DNA of 64,000 bases from Rhodoferax sp. U2-2l. GTDB taxonomy: Bacteria; Pseudomonadota; Gammaproteobacteria; Burkholderiales; Burkholderiaceae_C. How positions within the stretch are numbered: the first letter of the stretch is position 1; each line of letters begins with the position of its first letter. The stretch covers positions 41,493-105,492 of the forward strand of contig NZ_JAJCTH010000018.1 in assembly GCF_020594515.1 (NCBI RefSeq), written 5' to 3'. Below the pieces are notes generated by a model that saw only the letters and a program-made list of their open reading frames with translations, did no database searches and had not been told where the DNA came from. Both the position numbers and the translations under genes were made by a program. Below are positions 7,833-17,274 of the stretch, one piece after another.

Positions 7833-9508
7833 CCGATCTTGGCCATTTCTTCTTCGGTCATCTGCTCTTTGCCACCGCCGCAAGCCGATACCGGCAGCTT
7901 GGCGGCAGCTTGGGCGGCAATGGCTTCGGCGGCGATGTCCTCGCCCTTCTTGCGGCGCATCTCGATCTTGGGTCCGTGCATGGTCACCCAGCCTTCATCG
8001 GCCTGGGCCACCAAAGCGGCGTCCGGACGGGTGCGGGTGGTGGCGCTCTCGAACTTGAAGTCCACCTTTTTCTTGCTCTGCGGGCCCCAGTAACCGACAC
8101 GGCCCAGGTCGTAGAACTTGCGCTCAAAACCACTCTTCAGGAACGCTTTCAGGCAACCCATCAGGTACTTGCGGCGCACCGGGTCGCGCGTCCAGGGGTA
8201 CTGGAAGAAGGTCTTGTTCATGAAGAACCGGCGGTAATTGTTCATCACCCGGTCCAGCAGCTCGGCGCGGTCCATCGCGTTGGGCTTCATGATGGGGGTG
8301 ACAAAGTTGTACTTTTCGTAGTCGAACACTTCGACCTTGTCGCCGAGTTCCTGGAACAGGTCGGAGAACGGCCACGGTGTGTACATCGCCCAGTTGGCCA
8401 TGTCGGGGTTCCAGTCGCGTGTCATGCGGTAGGTTTCCTCGATGGTCTCGGCGGTTTCGTTCTCCAGACCGACGATGAACTGGGCCTCGGTCACGATACC
8501 GGCTTCGCGCAGCAGGCGGATGGCCTTCTTGTTCTGCTCGATGGTGGTTTCCTTGTTGAAGCGGTCCAGCTGCAACTGCGCCGCGGCTTCGGTGCCCAGC
8601 GAGATGTGGATCAAGCCCGCCTTGCGGTACATCGGCAGCAGCTTCTCGTCGCGCAGGATGTCGGTCACGCGGGTGTTGATGCCCCAATACACCGGCAGCT
8701 TGCGCTCAATGAGTTCTTCGCAGAACTGGATGAATTTCTTGCGGTGGATGGTGGGCTCTTCGTCGGCCAGGATGAAGAAGCCGACCTTGTGGTTCTTGAC
8801 CAGGTCCTCGATCTCGTCCACCACCTTTTTCGGGTCGCGGATGCGGTAGTCGCGCCAGAACTTCCACTGGCTGCAAAAACTGCAGGTAAACGGGCAACCA
8901 CGCGCAAAGTTGGGGATGGCCACGCGCACATTCAGCGGCGTGTAGATGTATTTGCTCCAGTCCAGGATGCCCCAGTCGGGCGTGATGGTGTCCAGGTCTT
9001 GAATGGGCGGCTCGGCGGGGGTGGAAACAATCTTGCCTTCGTCGTTGCGGAAAGCGATGCCCGGCACCGATTCGCGGTTTTGCATGAAGGTACCGGCGTC
9101 CACGGCCTTCACCAGGTTCAGGAACACCTGTTCACCTTCGCCCCGCACCACGGCGTCAATCCAGGGCGACTCACCCAGCACCTGCGAGAACATGAAGGTG
9201 GCGTGGATGCCGCCCAGCACGGTCACGATGTTGGGGTTGACCTCTTTCACCACCTGCAACAGGCGCTGTGCCTTGTAGATGGACGGGGTGATGGCCGTGC
9301 AGCCGACGATGTCGGGCTTGATCTCGGCAAACTTCTGCCGCATCACGTCTTCACTCAGGTCCAACGTCATGGCGTCGACAAACACGATGTCGGTGTAACC
9401 GCCTGCCTTCAGATAACCCGCCAGGTAGGCGACCCACGCTGGAGGCCAGGTACCGGCAATTTCAGCACCACCCGAGTGGTAATTGGGGTGAACGAGCATT
9501 ACGCGCAT
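7829..9508 (-). CDS. bchE: anaerobic Mg-protoporphyrin IX monomethyl ester cyclase BchE
   Basis: A 559-residue cobalamin-binding radical SAM enzyme. The N-terminal 150 residues form a B12-binding-type domain, and the radical SAM cluster motif is Cys205-x3-Cys209-x2-Cys212 (GCPFTCSFC). BchE closes the isocyclic E ring of bacteriochlorophyll from Mg-protoporphyrin IX monomethyl ester without oxygen, taking the keto oxygen from water, so it marks anaerobic or microaerobic phototrophy. A GGAAA Shine-Dalgarno-like stretch precedes ATG 9508. A PpsR/CrtJ-like palindrome lies about 65-85 bp upstream. No other photosynthesis genes besides bchJ are in the window. Confidence 0.93.
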   Translation of the reverse strand: MRVMLVHPNYHSGGAEIAGTWPPAWVAYLAGYLKAGGYTDIVFVDAMTLDLSEDVMRQKFAEIKPDIVGCTAITPSIYKAQRLLQVVKEVNPNIVTVLGGIHATFMFSQVLGESPWIDAVVRGEGEQVFLNLVKAVDAGTFMQNRESVPGIAFRNDEGKIVSTPAEPPIQDLDTITPDWGILDWSKYIYTPLNVRVAIPNFARGCPFTCSFCSQWKFWRDYRIRDPKKVVDEIEDLVKNHKVGFFILADEEPTIHRKKFIQFCEELIERKLPVYWGINTRVTDILRDEKLLPMYRKAGLIHISLGTEAAAQLQLDRFNKETTIEQNKKAIRLLREAGIVTEAQFIVGLENETAETIEETYRMTRDWNPDMANWAMYTPWPFSDLFQELGDKVEVFDYEKYNFVTPIMKPNAMDRAELLDRVMNNYRRFFMNKTFFQYPWTRDPVRRKYLMGCLKAFLKSGFERKFYDLGRVGYWGPQSKKKVDFKFESATTRTRPDAALVAQADEGWVTMHGPKIEMRRKKGEDIAAEAIAAQAAAKLPVSACGGGKEQMTEEEMAKIG

Positions 9509-9572
9509 AACGTTTCCAGTAAGTTGAAGGACAGGGCTAATGTGCCTAGGGTGGTGTTTTTAGACATTGATG

Positions 9573-9594
9573 AATGTCAACTTTTGTTGACATT
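9573..9594 (-). promoter_or_regulatory. PpsR/CrtJ-like operator upstream of bchE
   Basis: Perfect palindrome AATGTCAAC-TTTT-GTTGACATT with 9-bp arms. Its core fits the PpsR/CrtJ consensus TGT-N12-ACA, including the extended TGTC-N10-GACA form (9575-9592). A third half-site GACATT at 9563-9568 forms a second, overlapping palindrome GACATT-GATG-AATGTC. On the bchE strand the right arm also supplies a TTGACA that could be a -35 element. PpsR/CrtJ represses bch and crt genes under oxygen and light in purple bacteria. The site is in the bchE-mutS divergent gap, so an effect on mutS is possible but less likely. Confidence 0.65.
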
Positions 9595-9703
9595 CTGGTG
9601 GCATTTTGACCTGCCTCAACGCTTTGGGCAAGGGCTTGGGCCCGCACAGAACGGATTGGGATTCAACCCGGTCCGGGTGGGGAAGCTTGCTAGACTTCCC
9701 ACA

Positions 9704-12322
9704 ATGACCGATACCGCCAAGACGCACACCCCCATGATGACCCAATACCTGGGTCTGAAGGCGGACTACCCCCACACCCTGCTGTTTTACCGCATGGGTG
9801 ATTTTTATGAGCTGTTTTATGCCGACGCCGAAAAAGCCGCGCGCCTGCTCAACATCACCCTGACGCAACGCGGCCAGTCCGGCGGCCAGCCGGTGGTGAT
9901 GGCAGGGGTGCCGTTCCACTCGGTCGACACCTATCTGGCACGCCTGATCAAGCTGGGCGAGTCGGTTGCCATCTGTGAACAAGTGGGCGATGTCGCCAGT
10001 GCCAAGGGGCCGGTGGAGCGCAAGGTGGTGCGCGTGGTCACCCCCGGCACCCTGACCGATCTGGAACTGTTGAGTGACAAAACCGAAGCGCTGCTGCTGG
10101 CGGTGCACCAGGGCCCGCGCAACCATTGCGGCCTGGCCTGGCTGAGTGTGACGCAGGGCGTGGTGCATCTGGCCGAATGTGTCGCCGACGACCTGGCTGC
10201 CTGGGTGCAGCGCATTGGCGCGGGCGAGCTGATTTTCAGCGCTGGGGCCACACCGGCTTTTGAGGCGCGCCTGCGCGCCCTGCCCGCCACGCCGCCGCTG
10301 TCGATCTCGGTGCGGCCCGACTGGCAGTTTGACGCGGGCCTGGGCCAGCGCACGCTCATCCAGCATTTGCAGGCCGCCAGCCTCGCGCCCTGGCAGGCGC
10401 AGGACCTGGTGCAGGCCCATGCCGCGGCAGCCGCCCTGCTGGCTTACGCCGAGCACACCCAGGGCCGCACCCTCACCCACATCCACAGTGTGCAGGTGCA
10501 GCGGCAGGACGAGCTGATTGACCTGCCTGCCACCACCCGGCGCAACCTGGAACTGGTGCAGACCCTGCGCGGCGAGGATGCGCCCACACTGTTTTCGCTG
10601 CTGGACACCTGCCAGACCGGCATGGGCAGCCGCCTGCTCAAAAGCTGGCTGCTGGCGCCCCGGCGTGACCGTGCGCAAGCGCGCCAGCGGCTGGGCGCCA
10701 TCGAGGCGCTGCGTTCTGGTGCGGCCCTGTCGACCGGCGCGGGCCCGTGGGCCAGCCTGCGCCAGCAGCTCAAGGGCAGCACCGATGTGCAGCGCATCAC
10801 CGCGCGTATCGCGCTGCGCCAGGTGCGCCCGCGCGAGCTGGTGGGCCTGCAAGTCACACTCCAGAAAACAGAGCTACTGGCTCCCGCCATCGAAGGGCTT
10901 GAACTCTATTTGAGCGAGATTTCCCAGCATCTGCGGCCACCCGCGGGCTGTGCCGACTTGCTGCGTGCCGCCATCGACGCCGAGCCCGCCGCGCTGGTGC
11001 GCGACGGTGGGGTGATCGCCAGCGGCTTCGATGCCGAGCTGGACGAGTTGCGTGCCATCCAGACCAACTGCGACGGTTTTTTGCTGGACCTGGAAACCCG
11101 CGAACGCGAGCGCACCGGCATCAGCAACCTGCGCGTGCAATACAACAAGGTGCACGGCTTCTATATTGAAGTAACACAAGGTCAGGCCGCCAAAGTGCCC
11201 GACGATTACCGGCGCCGCCAGACCCTGAAAAACGCCGAGCGCTTCATCACCCCCGAACTCAAAGCCTTTGAAGACAAAGCCCTGAGCGCGCAGGAGCGTG
11301 CGCTGGCGCGCGAAAAGTGGTTGTATGACCAGCTGCTGGACCAGTTGCAGGCCTTTGTGCCGGCGCTGACCCGCCTGGCCGACGCGCTGGCCACGTTGGA
11401 CGCCCTGTGTGCACTGGCCGAGCGCAGCCTGACCCTGGACTGGTGCGCGCCGCAGTTCGCCCGCGAGCCGTGCATCGAGATCGAGGCCGGGCGCCACCCG
11501 GTGGTGCAGGCCCGGCTGGCTGAACTGAGTGCGGGCAGCTTCATCGCCAACGACACGCGTCTGACCCTGAAGCAGCGCATGCAGATCATCACCGGCCCGA
11601 ACATGGGTGGTAAATCGACCTACATGCGCCAGATTGCGGTGATTGTGCTGCTGGCCAGCATCGGCAGCTACGTGCCCGCCGCCAGCTGCCGCCTGGGGCC
11701 GATCGACGCCATCCACACCCGCATCGGCGCGGCCGACGACCTGGCCAATGCCCAGTCGACCTTCATGCTGGAAATGCTGGAGGCCGCGCAAATCCTCAAC
11801 ACGGCCACGCCCAACTCGCTGGTGCTGATGGACGAGATTGGCCGCGGCACCAGCACCTTTGACGGCCTGGCGCTGGCCAGCGCGATTGCCACCCAGTTGC
11901 ACGACAAAACCCAGGCCTACACGCTGTTTGCCACACATTATTTTGAGTTGACCGAATTTCCGGCCACGCACCACAGCGCCATCAATGTGCATGTGAGCGC
12001 CGCGGAATCAGGCCGTGACATTGTTTTCCTGCACGAAATCCAGCCCGGTCCGGCCAGCAAAAGTTACGGCATCCAGGTGGCGCGTCTCGCCGGCATGCCC
12101 GCCGCGGTGGTCAGCCACGCCCGCCACACGCTCGAAGCCCTGGAGGCACAGGCCAGCCAATCCCAGGCACAAGTGGATTTGTTTGCCGAGCCACCCATGC
12201 TTGAATCGGCCACCACCAGCGCTTTGGAGATGGCGCTGGACGCCATCAACCCGGACAACTTGAGCCCGCGTGAGGCGCTGGAGGCGCTGTACCGGCTCAA
12301 GACCCTGGGCAGCAGCACCTGA
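9704..12322 (+). CDS. mutS: DNA mismatch repair protein MutS
   Basis: An 872-residue MutS. The mismatch-binding motif GDFYELF (Phe-x-Glu) is near residue 37, the Walker A motif GPNMGGKST at about residues 631-639, and Walker B/ABC elements in [15 protein letters not shown]. The C-terminal dimer/tetramer region ends with a typical [13 protein letters not shown]. MutS recognises mismatches and recruits MutL. ATG 9704 is the only start that fits the family; the frame continues upstream through the antisense of bchE without meaning. A stretch at 10862-10915 within the connector/lever region looks like the dispersed Comamonadaceae hairpin repeat seen elsewhere in the window. Confidence 0.97.
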   Translation: MTDTAKTHTPMMTQYLGLKADYPHTLLFYRMGDFYELFYADAEKAARLLNITLTQRGQSGGQPVVMAGVPFHSVDTYLARLIKLGESVAICEQVGDVASAKGPVERKVVRVVTPGTLTDLELLSDKTEALLLAVHQGPRNHCGLAWLSVTQGVVHLAECVADDLAAWVQRIGAGELIFSAGATPAFEARLRALPATPPLSISVRPDWQFDAGLGQRTLIQHLQAASLAPWQAQDLVQAHAAAAALLAYAEHTQGRTLTHIHSVQVQRQDELIDLPATTRRNLELVQTLRGEDAPTLFSLLDTCQTGMGSRLLKSWLLAPRRDRAQARQRLGAIEALRSGAALSTGAGPWASLRQQLKGSTDVQRITARIALRQVRPRELVGLQVTLQKTELLAPAIEGLELYLSEISQHLRPPAGCADLLRAAIDAEPAALVRDGGVIASGFDAELDELRAIQTNCDGFLLDLETRERERTGISNLRVQYNKVHGFYIEVTQGQAAKVPDDYRRRQTLKNAERFITPELKAFEDKALSAQERALAREKWLYDQLLDQLQAFVPALTRLADALATLDALCALAERSLTLDWCAPQFAREPCIEIEAGRHPVVQARLAELSAGSFIANDTRLTLKQRMQIITGPNMGGKSTYMRQIAVIVLLASIGSYVPAASCRLGPIDAIHTRIGAADDLANAQSTFMLEMLEAAQILNTATPNSLVLMDEIGRGTSTFDGLALASAIATQLHDKTQAYTLFATHYFELTEFPATHHSAINVHVSAAESGRDIVFLHEIQPGPASKSYGIQVARLAGMPAAVVSHARHTLEALEAQASQSQAQVDLFAEPPMLESATTSALEMALDAINPDNLSPREALEALYRLKTLGSST

Positions 12323-12332
12323 GCCAGAGACT

Positions 12333-13667
12333 TCAGCGCATCTCAAACAACTCCTGGTGAAAGCGGGCCGGGACCAAGCCCATGGCCACAAGCTCATTTT
12401 TCAGCGCCTGCCCGAACCTGGCCGGGCCGCAGAACCAGACATCGGCATCACGCCATGCCGGCACTTGCGCGGCGATGCGGGCCGCGTCAAGCCGCCCGTC
12501 GCGCTCATCCCAGAGCACATGCAGCCGGACCTGGGCGTCGCGCGCGTCCTGCGCCATCAAATCCATCACCTGGGGGTCATACACCGCCGTGGTGTGAAAC
12601 AGATCGATGGCCTTGCCATCCGGCGATTGGGCCAGCGCTTTCATGCGCGAGATAAAGGGCGTGATGCCAATGCCGCCGCCGACCCAGATCTGGCGCCGGG
12701 TTGGCCCCTGAAAATTGAAGCGTCCGTAAGGGCCTTCAACCTCGACCACATCCTTGAGCTCGAGCGTTTGGGCCAGGGCGCGGGTGTAGTCACCCAGGGC
12801 CTTGATGATGAAGGTCACGCGGCCATCGTTGCGCCACGCCGACGAAATGGTGTACGGATGCGGGCCCTCGTGTTCGTGCAAGGTCACAAAGGCAAATTGA
12901 CCCGCCTCGTGGCCCGGCCAACGCCCCTTGAACGCAATATCCACCTGCACCACCTCCAGAGCGGCATGGTGGCGGATGCCCACCACCTCACCCACGCATG
13001 GACGGCGGTTGACCACGCGGCCGAGCAAGACCATCACCGCGGCCACGCTGCCAGCGGCCATCAGGACGGCCATGACCGGCCCCAGCAAGCCGCGCCAGTC
13101 GTCAAACTTGAGCAAGATCACCGAGTGCGCGACCAGCACCAGGTAAGCCACCGCCAGCAGGTGGTGGGTTTTGAAAAAGTGCCGGTACGGAAAGCGCTTG
13201 ACCAACGCCAGCACCATCAGCACCGCCGCGGCATAAAACGCCCATTCCCCAATGCCTTCGGCCAGACCGCGCTGGCTCATGAACCACTGCTCGATCGAGC
13301 CCTCGGCCAGCACCGGCTTGGGCCCACGCACCGGGCGCGCCAGCCAGCCCCAGCCCACCGCCCACTTGGGCACCACCGCCAGAGCCCAATGGCTGATCGA
13401 CAGCACCAAAGCTGATATGCCCAGCCACTTGTGCAAGCGGTACATCTTGTCGAGCCCACCCAAGTACGGCTCAAAGCACACCGGCCGCACCGCCAGCACC
13501 ATGGCCAGGCTCATCACGCCCATGCCCAGCACGCCGCTGTACTGCATCAGGGTGGCGCGCCAACTGAAAAAGTCGGTCAATTGGGCCCAGGCGGGCGGGT
13601 CTGTCAACCACCACAGGGCGGTCAACCCCAGCAGATAGGCCCAGAAAAATCGTTGGATGTGTTTCAT
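12333..13667 (-). CDS. ferric reductase-like transmembrane oxidoreductase (FAD/NAD(P)H)
   Basis: A 444-residue protein. Residues about 5-215 form a ferric-reductase-type heme-binding membrane domain with paired histidines (RLHKWLG, SHWAL, FFKTHHLLAV, VAHSVIL). Residues about 220-444 form a ferredoxin-NADP reductase-like module, with the FAD motif HPYTISSAW and the nucleotide motif GGIGITPFISR, then FCGP near the end. It should carry electrons from NAD(P)H through FAD and heme across the inner membrane; the acceptor is unknown. It converges with mutS (10-bp gap). Confidence 0.87.
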   Translation of the reverse strand: MKHIQRFFWAYLLGLTALWWLTDPPAWAQLTDFFSWRATLMQYSGVLGMGVMSLAMVLAVRPVCFEPYLGGLDKMYRLHKWLGISALVLSISHWALAVVPKWAVGWGWLARPVRGPKPVLAEGSIEQWFMSQRGLAEGIGEWAFYAAAVLMVLALVKRFPYRHFFKTHHLLAVAYLVLVAHSVILLKFDDWRGLLGPVMAVLMAAGSVAAVMVLLGRVVNRRPCVGEVVGIRHHAALEVVQVDIAFKGRWPGHEAGQFAFVTLHEHEGPHPYTISSAWRNDGRVTFIIKALGDYTRALAQTLELKDVVEVEGPYGRFNFQGPTRRQIWVGGGIGITPFISRMKALAQSPDGKAIDLFHTTAVYDPQVMDLMAQDARDAQVRLHVLWDERDGRLDAARIAAQVPAWRDADVWFCGPARFGQALKNELVAMGLVPARFHQELFEMR

Positions 13668-13817
13668 GTAAGTTCAAATTTGTGGTGACAGGACAAGCCT
13701 ATCCGGCCCAGGTAACTTTGTGTAAACAGCGGGTGTCGCGCCGACAAAGATCCGGCAAACCCGTTGGCACGCCACACAGCCCCCTACACTCAGACCTTTG
13801 CCCACAAAATTTTGACA

Positions 13818-14645
13818 ATGACTTACTGCGTCGCCATCAAACTCAATGCCGGACTGGTGTTTCTGTCCGACTCCCGCACCAACGCCGGGCTGGACCAGAT
13901 CAGCACCTTTCGCAAGATGATCGTCTACGAAAAACCCGATGACCGCTTCATGGTGCTGCTGTCGGCGGGCAACCTGAGCATTTCGCAGTCGGTGCGCGAA
14001 ATTTTGCAAGTTGAGCGGCTCAAGGACCACGACGAAGACGACGGCATCACCATCTGGAACGCCAAAAGCATGTTTGACGCCGCGCGCGTGCTGGGCGCCG
14101 CCATCCGTCACGTGTATGAGCGCGACGCCGCCGCACTCAAGCTCGCCGGCGTGGATTTCAACGTCAGCCTGATTTTTGGCGGCCAGATCAAGGGCGAAGG
14201 CATGCGCCTGTTCCAGGTGTATTCGGCCGGCAACTTCATCGAGGCCACGCCTGAGACCCCGTACTTCCAGGTGGGCGAGTCGAAATACGGCAAACCGGTG
14301 CTGGACCGCGTCATCACCCCCACCACGCCGCTGGACGAAGCCGCCAAGTGCGCGCTGGTATCGATGGACTCGACCCTCAAATCCAATCTGTCGGTCGGCC
14401 TGCCGCTGGACCTGGTGGTGTACGAGACCGACCGCTTCCAGACCGACAAGGTGGTCTGCATCGACGAAAACAACCCCTACTTCAAGATGCTGCACAACAG
14501 CTGGGGCGTGAAACTGCGCGAGGTGTTTGACAGCATTGAAGACCCGATGTGGAACGGCGAAGTCACCAGCGTGCCGCTGATGATGACCGCCGGACGCAGC
14601 CTGCCGCTGAAAAAAATCAGCACCCCGGAAGAAAAGTTAATCTGA
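13818..14645 (+). CDS. proteasome-type protease, Anbu-like
   Basis: A 275-residue Ntn-hydrolase fold protein of the Anbu (ancestral beta-subunit) family, related to HslV. The start MTYCVAIKL exposes the conserved Thr2 nucleophile after Met removal, followed by the conserved FLSDSRTNAG and the glycine-rich LIFGGQIKG. ATG 13818 is fixed by that N terminus. Anbu genes usually sit with an alpha-E protein, a circularly permuted ATP-grasp protein and a transglutaminase; none is present here. The closest neighbours are a ferric-reductase-like gene and an alpha/beta hydrolase. Proteolytic activity and targets of Anbu are poorly defined. Confidence 0.87.
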   Translation: MTYCVAIKLNAGLVFLSDSRTNAGLDQISTFRKMIVYEKPDDRFMVLLSAGNLSISQSVREILQVERLKDHDEDDGITIWNAKSMFDAARVLGAAIRHVYERDAAALKLAGVDFNVSLIFGGQIKGEGMRLFQVYSAGNFIEATPETPYFQVGESKYGKPVLDRVITPTTPLDEAAKCALVSMDSTLKSNLSVGLPLDLVVYETDRFQTDKVVCIDENNPYFKMLHNSWGVKLREVFDSIEDPMWNGEVTSVPLMMTAGRSLPLKKISTPEEKLI

Positions 14646-14654
14646 GAACTTTGC

Positions 14655-14820
14655 GGGACAGACCAGGGCTACACGCAGTGAGCCTGCTCTGTCCCCAACC
14701 GATCAAAGATGGCGGGACACCCCAAGGCGACACGCAGTGAGCTTGCTCTGTCCCCAACCGATCAGAGCTTGTGGGACAGACCAGGGCGACACACAATAAG
14801 CCTGCTCTGCCCCCAACCGA
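14655..14820. repeat. three tandem 59-bp hairpin repeats
   Basis: Units begin with GGGACA at 14655, 14714 and 14773, exactly 59 bp apart; the third is truncated and ends at the base before the ATG of the next gene. Each unit holds an inverted repeat, in its clearest form GGGACAGA...TCTGTCCC, with inner arms CAGGGCT...AGCCTG, so each can fold into a long hairpin. The units are near-identical, with scattered substitutions. They lie between the Anbu gene and the hydrolase gene, so they sit in the 5' leader or intercistronic region of the hydrolase. Confidence 0.85.
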
Positions 14821-15639
14821 ATGAACATCGTTTTTTCCCACGCCAACAGCTTCGGCGCCGACACCTACCGGGTGATGTTTGCGGCGCTGCGCCAGCGCGG
14901 TCTGGCGGTGCAGGCCATTGACCAGTTCGGCCACGACCCGCGCTACCCGGTCACCAGCAACTGGCCGCATCTGGTGCAGCAACTCATCGACTTTGCCCGG
15001 CCACAGGTGCAGGCGGCGGGGCAACCGCTGTTTTTTGTCGGCCACTCGCTGGGCGGTTTTCTGAGCCTGATGGCTGCTGCCAAAGCACCTGAACTGGCGC
15101 GCGGCGTGCTGCTGCTGGACGCCCCGGTGCTGGGCGGCTGGCGCGCCACCGCGCTGGGCGTGGCCAAACACGCCCAGCTGGTGGGGGCGGTGTCACCCGG
15201 CAAGGTGAGCCGACGCCGACGCAACCAGTGGGCCGACGCCGCCGAGGCGCTGGCGCATTTTCAAAGCAAGCGCGCCTTTGCCCGGTGGCACCCGCAGGTG
15301 CTGGCTGACTACATCAACCACGGCACGGTTGACACGCTGGTGGACGGCCAGCCCAAACGCACGCTGCGCTTTGCGCGCGAGGTGGAAACAGCCATCTACA
15401 ACACCCTGCCCGACAACCTGGAAGCCATGCTCAAGCGGCACCCGGTGCGCTGCCCGGTGGCGTTCATTGGCGGCACCCAGTCGACGGAGATTCGGCAGGT
15501 GGGCATGGCGCTGACCCAGCGCGTGACGCATGGCCGCATCATGATGCAAGACGGCAGCCATCTGTTTCCCATGGAGCAGCCGCTGGTGACGGCCGCCACC
15601 ATTGAGGCCGCCTTGCTGAACCTGTCAGCTGCGGGGTAA
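14821..15639 (+). CDS. alpha/beta hydrolase
   Basis: A 272-residue alpha/beta-hydrolase. The nucleophile elbow GHSLGG places the catalytic Ser at about residue 76. The acid is probably in LLLDAP or FIGGTQST, and the late His in QDGSHLFPME. No signal peptide is seen, so it is cytoplasmic. The ATG directly abuts the last 59-bp repeat, and no Shine-Dalgarno sequence is evident in the repeat end. Substrate unknown. Its 3' end overlaps the convergent sensor-kinase gene by 15 bp. Confidence 0.85.
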   Translation: MNIVFSHANSFGADTYRVMFAALRQRGLAVQAIDQFGHDPRYPVTSNWPHLVQQLIDFARPQVQAAGQPLFFVGHSLGGFLSLMAAAKAPELARGVLLLDAPVLGGWRATALGVAKHAQLVGAVSPGKVSRRRRNQWADAAEALAHFQSKRAFARWHPQVLADYINHGTVDTLVDGQPKRTLRFAREVETAIYNTLPDNLEAMLKRHPVRCPVAFIGGTQSTEIRQVGMALTQRVTHGRIMMQDGSHLFPMEQPLVTAATIEAALLNLSAAG

Positions 15640-17274
15640 AAAGACCGTCATGGTGGTGCCCTGGCCCACCACGCTTGTCACGTCGATGTGACCGCCGTGT
15701 TTCTTGACAATGTCATACGACAGCGACAGACCCAGCCCGGTGCCTTTGCCCACCGGCTTGGTGGTGAAAAACGGGTCAAAAATGCGTTTCAGGTTCTCGG
15801 GCGCAATGCCATTGCCCGTGTCCTGCACCGTGATCCAGACCTGGTGCTCGTCAAACCCGGTGCGCAAGGTGATGCGGCCCTTGTCCACCAGCGACTGCGA
15901 GGCATTGACCAGCAGGTTCATGAACACCTGGTTCAGCTGGAACGGGTAACACATGATCTGGGGCAGACCGGCAAACTCCTTGACCACCTCAGCCTTGTAC
16001 TTGAGTTCGTTCCAGACCACCCGCAGGGTGCTTTCCAGCCCGGCTTCCAGATCGGCTGGCTGACGGGCAGATTCATCCACCCGTGAGAAATTCCTCAGGT
16101 CCTGCACGATGCGCGTCACGCGTTTCAGGCCATCCAGCGACTCACTCAGCAGCTCGGTGATGTCGTCACACATGAAAGCAAAGTCGATGTCTTTCTTGAC
16201 CTGGGCAATCTCCTGGGCAGCCGGTGCGGCCAAGGTGCTCTCCACCCGCTCGTACGCGGCCAGCAGCTTGAGCAGGTGCAACACATAGGTCTGCAGCGAA
16301 CCCAGGTTGGAGTTGACAAAACCCACCGGGTTATTGATTTCATGCGCCACGCCAGCCGCCAACTGGCCAATGGAGGCCATGCGCTCGGACTGCATCAGCT
16401 GCGCCTGCGTGGCTTCCAGCTCGTCGACCAGCTGCGCCAGGCGCTCCTTTTCCTGGTTGACAGTGGCGTTGAGCGCGTGCAGCGCGGCGGTGCGCTCCAG
16501 CACCCGCTGCTCCAACCGATCACGCGACTCGCGCAGGGCCTGCGCGTCCAGGGTGTGCTGGGTAATGTCCTGCACGCTGAAGACGCGGCCAATGATCTGC
16601 TCGTCCAAGTACTGTGGCCGGGAGCTGAGCTCGAACACCCGACCGTCCTGGTGGCGGATGGTGTCCTCGGTTTCGGCATGGTCCACCACCGCGTTCAGAC
16701 GGGCGCGTACCAGGTCCTGCTCCCGCACCGAGGCCACGATGAACGCCAGCACCTGCTCGTCGTCCTGCGCCAGCAGCAACGCCTCGGGCAGCGCCCACAT
16801 CTTGCTGAACTGGCGGTTCATGCTGTTGAGCTTGCCGTGCCAGTCCAGCACCAGAATGCCATTGCCGGTGGACTCCAACGTGGCACGCAACTGCGACAGG
16901 GTCTGCGCCAGCGCGTCCTGCACCTGGCGCACACCCTGCGCCTGGGTGGCCAGCACCAGCATCAGCTGGCGCCCGTCCTGCGCCAGCAAGCGGACCGATT
17001 TGGTCACGGTCAGCAATTCACCGTCGGCGCGACGGTACTGGCTCTCTTGGTGGTTGACCTCGGCCAGCTGACCGGTGCGCACGTCTTCCCAGTAAAAAAC
17101 GTCCTGCAGCGCGCTCTCGATGTCGGTGATCAACAGGCGGGTCATCTGCTCGGGCGTGTAATCCAGCGCCAGGGCGACCGGTGCATTGACCTTGACAATT
17201 TGCAGACTGGCCGGGTCCACCAGCAGCAGCATCTCCCGGCTGCTGTCCAGCATGAGCTGGGCCAGGTCGCTCAT
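15625..17274 (-). CDS. PAS-domain sensor histidine kinase
   Basis: A 549-residue protein without clear membrane segments. Two PAS-like domains cover about residues 1-120 and 125-235. A coiled-coil stretch leads to the phosphoacceptor helix with the H-box AAGVAHEINNPVGF. The ATPase domain shows the N-box NLLVNASQSL, G1 DTGNGIAP, F-box FDPFFTTKP and G2 GKGTGLGLSLS. It is a soluble kinase sensing an internal cue, perhaps redox. Its ATG overlaps the HD-GYP stop (ATGA at 17271-17274), so kinase and phosphodiesterase are likely made together. No response regulator with a receiver domain is adjacent. Confidence 0.92.
   Translation of the reverse strand: MSDLAQLMLDSSREMLLLVDPASLQIVKVNAPVALALDYTPEQMTRLLITDIESALQDVFYWEDVRTGQLAEVNHQESQYRRADGELLTVTKSVRLLAQDGRQLMLVLATQAQGVRQVQDALAQTLSQLRATLESTGNGILVLDWHGKLNSMNRQFSKMWALPEALLLAQDDEQVLAFIVASVREQDLVRARLNAVVDHAETEDTIRHQDGRVFELSSRPQYLDEQIIGRVFSVQDITQHTLDAQALRESRDRLEQRVLERTAALHALNATVNQEKERLAQLVDELEATQAQLMQSERMASIGQLAAGVAHEINNPVGFVNSNLGSLQTYVLHLLKLLAAYERVESTLAAPAAQEIAQVKKDIDFAFMCDDITELLSESLDGLKRVTRIVQDLRNFSRVDESARQPADLEAGLESTLRVVWNELKYKAEVVKEFAGLPQIMCYPFQLNQVFMNLLVNASQSLVDKGRITLRTGFDEHQVWITVQDTGNGIAPENLKRIFDPFFTTKPVGKGTGLGLSLSYDIVKKHGGHIDVTSVVGQGTTMTVFLPRS

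Noticed and set aside
9573..9594. FNR-type box
   Set aside because: FNR needs TTGAT-N4-ATCAA; here the arms are GTCAAC/GTTGAC, which fit the TGT-N12-ACA PpsR form better.
7910..9703. Long open frame joined to the front of mutS, running antisense through bchE
   Set aside because: bchE on the other strand is a full-length family match with its own ribosome site. The antisense frame is a GC-rich coding shadow, and MutS begins normally at 9704.
14655..14820. CRISPR array
   Set aside because: The 59-bp units are contiguous and near-identical, without variable spacers, and no cas genes are present.
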